The notes below the pieces were generated by a model. It was not told the DNA's origin and did no database searches. It was given only the letters and a program-made list of their open reading frames with translations. The position numbers and the translations under genes are program-made. Below are positions 60,661 to 64,000 of a stretch of DNA of 64,000 nt, in pieces (position 1 is the stretch's first letter; the number at the start of each line of letters is the position of its first letter). This DNA comes from Schistosoma mansoni (taxonomy: Eukaryota; Platyhelminthes; Trematoda; Strigeidida; Schistosomatidae), in NCBI RefSeq assembly GCF_000237925.1, contig NC_031495.1:22632163-22696162 (forward strand). Reading direction: 5' to 3'.

Positions 60661-62315
60661 AAGAACTTTGATCATGAAAGTGCTTGTGGGGGAATATTGC
60701 TCCTAAAATGGTTACTAATAGCAAACAAAAGCTTTCTTACAGTCATACAAATGGCCATACTAGTTTTAGGTGGAGTTTTATTCTCTATGTCCATGGACAC
60801 AGACAAATAAAGGACTATGAATCCATTAAAGGGAGATACAATCAAATAAAGAGGTAGAGAACGGCAGGTTAACGGCCAGTGATAACTAATCAAAACCAAG
60901 ATTGACAGGACAATCTGTGAGTCATACGTGAAGAAATTCAAACGCTTCACTTCTTCCTTAAGTTTGTGCCGATGATTTTGTTCAGAGAAACAATAAAAGC
61001 TCCTTGACCAAACCATCCAGTTCATAGAACAAAACTCCACACAAGTCATTCATCCAAGCTACAAATCTTTTCCACCATTTCAAAAGCTATACTGGTGACA
61101 GTATAAGCCTTTTGTCCAGCCACTGCAATAGTGATGGGGAATTAAGAAAGATTGCCGTCAACTGAGACTCAGAATTATCGTTTCAACAGCTGATGGAACC
61201 AGAATATAACACATCAGTTAACAAACCAAAGGTGAGGGAGTAAGACAAAAATACTGGCCTTCATACTAGACCAAAGATGTTTCGTTCCGAACTACGGCTA
61301 GTCCGTAAATTTCTTTGGCATCACCATTGACTGCATGCTTTATGACCTTATCAATGTGACTTGATAGGAGCATTTGTATTTCAATCAAGTGAGAAGATTC
61401 CAACTTATTTACGAATCATAGCTTTAATGTAGTCTAAAATCAGACATTCCATTTTACAGTCATCCTTATTGTGAACCAATCACAGGCGTAAACAGCTATC
61501 TTAACGCCTTGCTCGTATTGTTATTTATTAACAGTAGCGGCGATAGTTCATTTATCCAATTCACTATCAAAACATTAAGTAAATTAATTTGTTTTTCTAG
61601 AAACGGTAAGTATTGGAACAGTTACTAAACGAATTGAAATGAAAAACATTCCTTCATATCCAAGTTATTCACCAAAGGAAACTAGAAAATCATAGACAAA
61701 AATATGGATTATCTATTTCGCTTGAGGTTTTATAACATTTTATCATGATGAAATCTGTTGTTATTGAAATATACAACAGCTTTACTTGAAATCAATAGGA
61801 TAATCCCAGTAGATTTAATACAGCTAGAAGAACAAGTATACATAATAGACATTTCAATGTTCAAAATTAGCTATATATAATTAAAATAACACCATTTTCT
61901 TTAAAAATAATTATCATAACAGGTAAGATGATATATAATAACAGAAATCTATATAACGTTATTTACTTCCTTACCTACTTACGCCTGTTACTCCCAATGG
62001 AGCATAGGCCGCCGACCAGCATTCGGCGTTATTTAATGTAATTGAAAATAAGGTGAAAGTTTTGATTTTTGAAAAATATAATGAATTGAACAGTGTATGA
62101 TCAAAAACTCATAAAATAAATAGACATTTTTTGTGAAATAGCTTTTACTTAACAGTGAAAGTCATCAAAATAAGGGCTATTTAGTTTTAAAATGTATTTA
62201 TAAGTTGTAATATAAAACAGTTAAGACTAGTCTACTAGTCATTGGTAAAATTTAAATGACTTGAAAAATCATTGATTTATTACAGACGTTAGTTCATGTT
62301 TCATAGTCTTCTTGC
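60661..62315. other. Mostly unassigned stretch
   Basis: May include more decayed LTR-element sequence. 61974-62029 (minus) matches the 3' end of the LINE at 31800 (TACTTACGCCTGTTACT, GACCAGCATTC). Nothing else recognised. Confidence 0.4.
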
Positions 62316-62319
62316 CATT

Positions 62320-62605
62320 GAAATCCAACCGAGTCTGTTGTGAGATATCAACTCACTGAAGACAATGGTGAATGGTTGCTCAATGTCTTGGATTGGTTGA
62401 AGTTAGACATTAATACCGTTGGATGCTGGCTCAGTGGTCTAGTGGTTAAGCGCTCGCGCGCGAGACCGATAGGTCCTGGGTTCGAATCTTGCGGTGTGGG
62501 ATCGTGGATGCACACTCCCGAGGAGTTTTGTACTAGGACAAAACGGCCGTCCAGTGCCTCTAGGTTTTCCATGGTGATCTAGCTTCAATGGACTCATGAA
62601 TCCAA
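62320..62605 (+). repeat. tRNA-derived SINE-like repeat, family B
   Basis: tRNA-like module with TGGCTCAGTGGTCTAGTGG and GGGTTCGAATC at 62425-62495, the upstream ACTGAAGACAATGG domain, a decayed hammerhead (62510-62560, CCCGAGGA core, ACAAAACGGCCGTCC) and the tail GGTGATCTAGCTTCAATGGA. Confidence 0.85.
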
Positions 62606-63145
62606 CTATAAAACTATTTGTCACTATCAATCTGCTTGTTAATGATTTGTAATTTTAACCAATTTATTTAAAATAAATGATGTTCGGCAAATAAGCATTA
62701 GATTAACAATATCATTACAAAACCAAGTGATTGTACGTTACATGCCATTATTTAATACAACATTTCTTTATAAATTAAGACTATATAGATCTTTAATGAA
62801 ATCTGTGCATAAGATTGTGAGGATTTGTCTAAAAATTAAGTCACACTATAGCAACCATCCTACAATCAATTTCGATTGTGGTCAATCTTGGTTAAGCCCT
62901 TTTTATTAACTTACTTAACAGACATCGTCATTTGGATAGTAACAATCTGCATATTTTTTGCACTGCTAAACCACTAGAGCACATAACGCTCTATCCAAAA
63001 TGTTGACTGCTTAAATATCATTCGATGACTCATACTCCTCGCCCTTATATGTATGCATGCAAATACTATTATCAGCCTTTGTTTTGCTTTGCTGTGCCCT
63101 CATTAAATCTGACTATAAATTGCCTATGTAATTACTTGCTTTTCG
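62606..63145. other. Unassigned stretch
   Basis: No gene or named repeat seen. Confidence 0.4.
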
Positions 63146-63149
63146 CCTC

Positions 63150-63999
63150 GTTCGTTTCCTTCGCTTGTTCGCCTGTTCACTCGCTCTCTCGCTTGCCGCT
63201 CGCTCGTTCGCTCGTTGATATTCGCTTAGGTGTTGTTAGCTTCCTAATCTGAGTTATTCGACAATAAACTGTAGTCGCTGTTATCCTTTGTCTTCTGATT
63301 TTACGCGCTGTTAAGATTAGCATTATTCGGTTATCGAAGTAAACGATAACGAATCGCGGCACTACAACTCTTTATTGTTATAATTATTATTAGATAATTT
63401 AATACAAACGGAATAACACATTTTGTTTTTTATGTAAACGTATGTCCTAGTGATTCAAGTGACTGAATAAACTTAATTAAATCAAGAATTTGGGTGAATC
63501 AATATTTTGCTTGACGAACTATTCCAAAATTCTTTATCGAATAAATTTCTAAATACGAAACAAATTGTTATAAATTGTGGCCGAGTAGATGCCCTGTTAT
63601 TGTATAACGTGATAATACCGCTAATTAGAGAGCAGTGAATTATCGATCGAACCTATGATATACGAAACACATACGAGTAGTCTAGAATACTTATCGGTCC
63701 TGCTTTCTGCCTAGCACAGCCAGTCAAGTTCAGAACACCGATCTCAGTCTCTGCAATATGAATCATTTATTTCAAACATACTGGGTTTATATACCAAACA
63801 GACAAACCACATCGTACCATAAAATAGTAGACAACATTTGTACAAGACTTAGCCAAACGCGGCTGTGAATAAGGGAGATAGTAATTGGTAAACTGCGGAT
63901 TACTCAAGAATGGTAAATCGTATAATAATAGTCTATGGGTGTAAAAATAAAGCTTATAATATTAGGGACGTGAATATGAATAGTTTAGTTAGTTAACAA
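63150..63999 (-). mobile_element. LTR-retroelement end: LTR and leader (fossil, cut by the window edge)
   Basis: 63595-63999 on the minus strand aligns with the solo LTR at 33064-33517 (CTGTTTGGTATATAAACCCA, TGATTCATATTGC, GCTAGGCAGA) and ends ATAACA at 63595. By comparison its start lies roughly 85 bp beyond the window. 63150-63310 is the leader-like part also seen at 485-680. Family probably Ty3/gypsy-like, not proven. Confidence 0.65.
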
Positions 64000-64000
64000 C

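Noticed and set aside
62425-62495. A tRNA gene with a clear B box
   Set aside because: The same module recurs with identical flanks at several loci (SINE-B family).
1-64000. CRISPR arrays, operons, ribosome binding sites
   Set aside because: The DNA is clearly eukaryotic, and no regularly spaced repeat array was seen.

Overview
The window looks like nuclear DNA of a blood fluke (Schistosoma or a close trematode). It is very AT-rich. It carries SR2-type RTE and CR1-type LINEs and tRNA-derived SINE-like repeats with hammerhead ribozymes (the SMalpha/Sjalpha kind). Its host genes combine introns of 31-38 bp with introns of 5-7 kb. The species cannot be fixed from the sequence alone.

Three host genes can be read. 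(1) A Rap2-like small GTPase on the minus strand (20847 to about 14852) has two visible exons and a 5.3 kb intron; its C-terminal end is odd, running through a TA microsatellite. (2) PUF60, a poly(U)-binding splicing factor, is on the plus strand (28680-38124) in five exons, with introns from 38 bp to 6.95 kb. (3) The gene for mitochondrial ATP synthase subunit g is on the minus strand (42249-41848), with three exons and introns of 31 and 32 bp. The exons of (3) are short enough that a simple ORF scan hides most of the gene.

Nearly everything else that can be named is mobile DNA. 1-13 kb is AT-rich intergenic DNA with SINE and hammerhead remnants and an LTR-leader-like fragment. 13-14.7 kb has an SR2-tailed non-autonomous repeat and a SINE pair. 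15.4-20.7 kb is the Rap2 intron, with old RTE pieces. 21-25.9 kb has CR1 pieces, including a long RT-bearing copy. 28-28.5 kb has a second SR2-tailed repeat just upstream of PUF60. 30.9-37.8 kb is the large PUF60 intron, packed with LINE pieces almost all antisense to the gene, one of them split by a solo LTR. 42.3-45.6 kb has an inverted CR1 copy over older CR1 sequence. 46-49.5 kb is a nearly intact SR2-like RTE with a 12 bp target duplication. 52.4-52.9 kb has a Penelope-like endonuclease fragment, 54.5-55.8 kb an old LINE, 55.8-57 kb a palindromic SMalpha-type cluster with hammerheads, and 58-62.6 kb SINE copies and an LTR-element protease fragment. The window ends inside an LTR related to the solo LTR.

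The host genes share no obvious pathway. The most notable features are two distinct families of hammerhead-bearing tRNA-derived repeats, the compact ATP synthase g gene with a LINE 39 bp from its start codon, and a pair of inverted CR1 copies with a near-identical tract that flanks PUF60.
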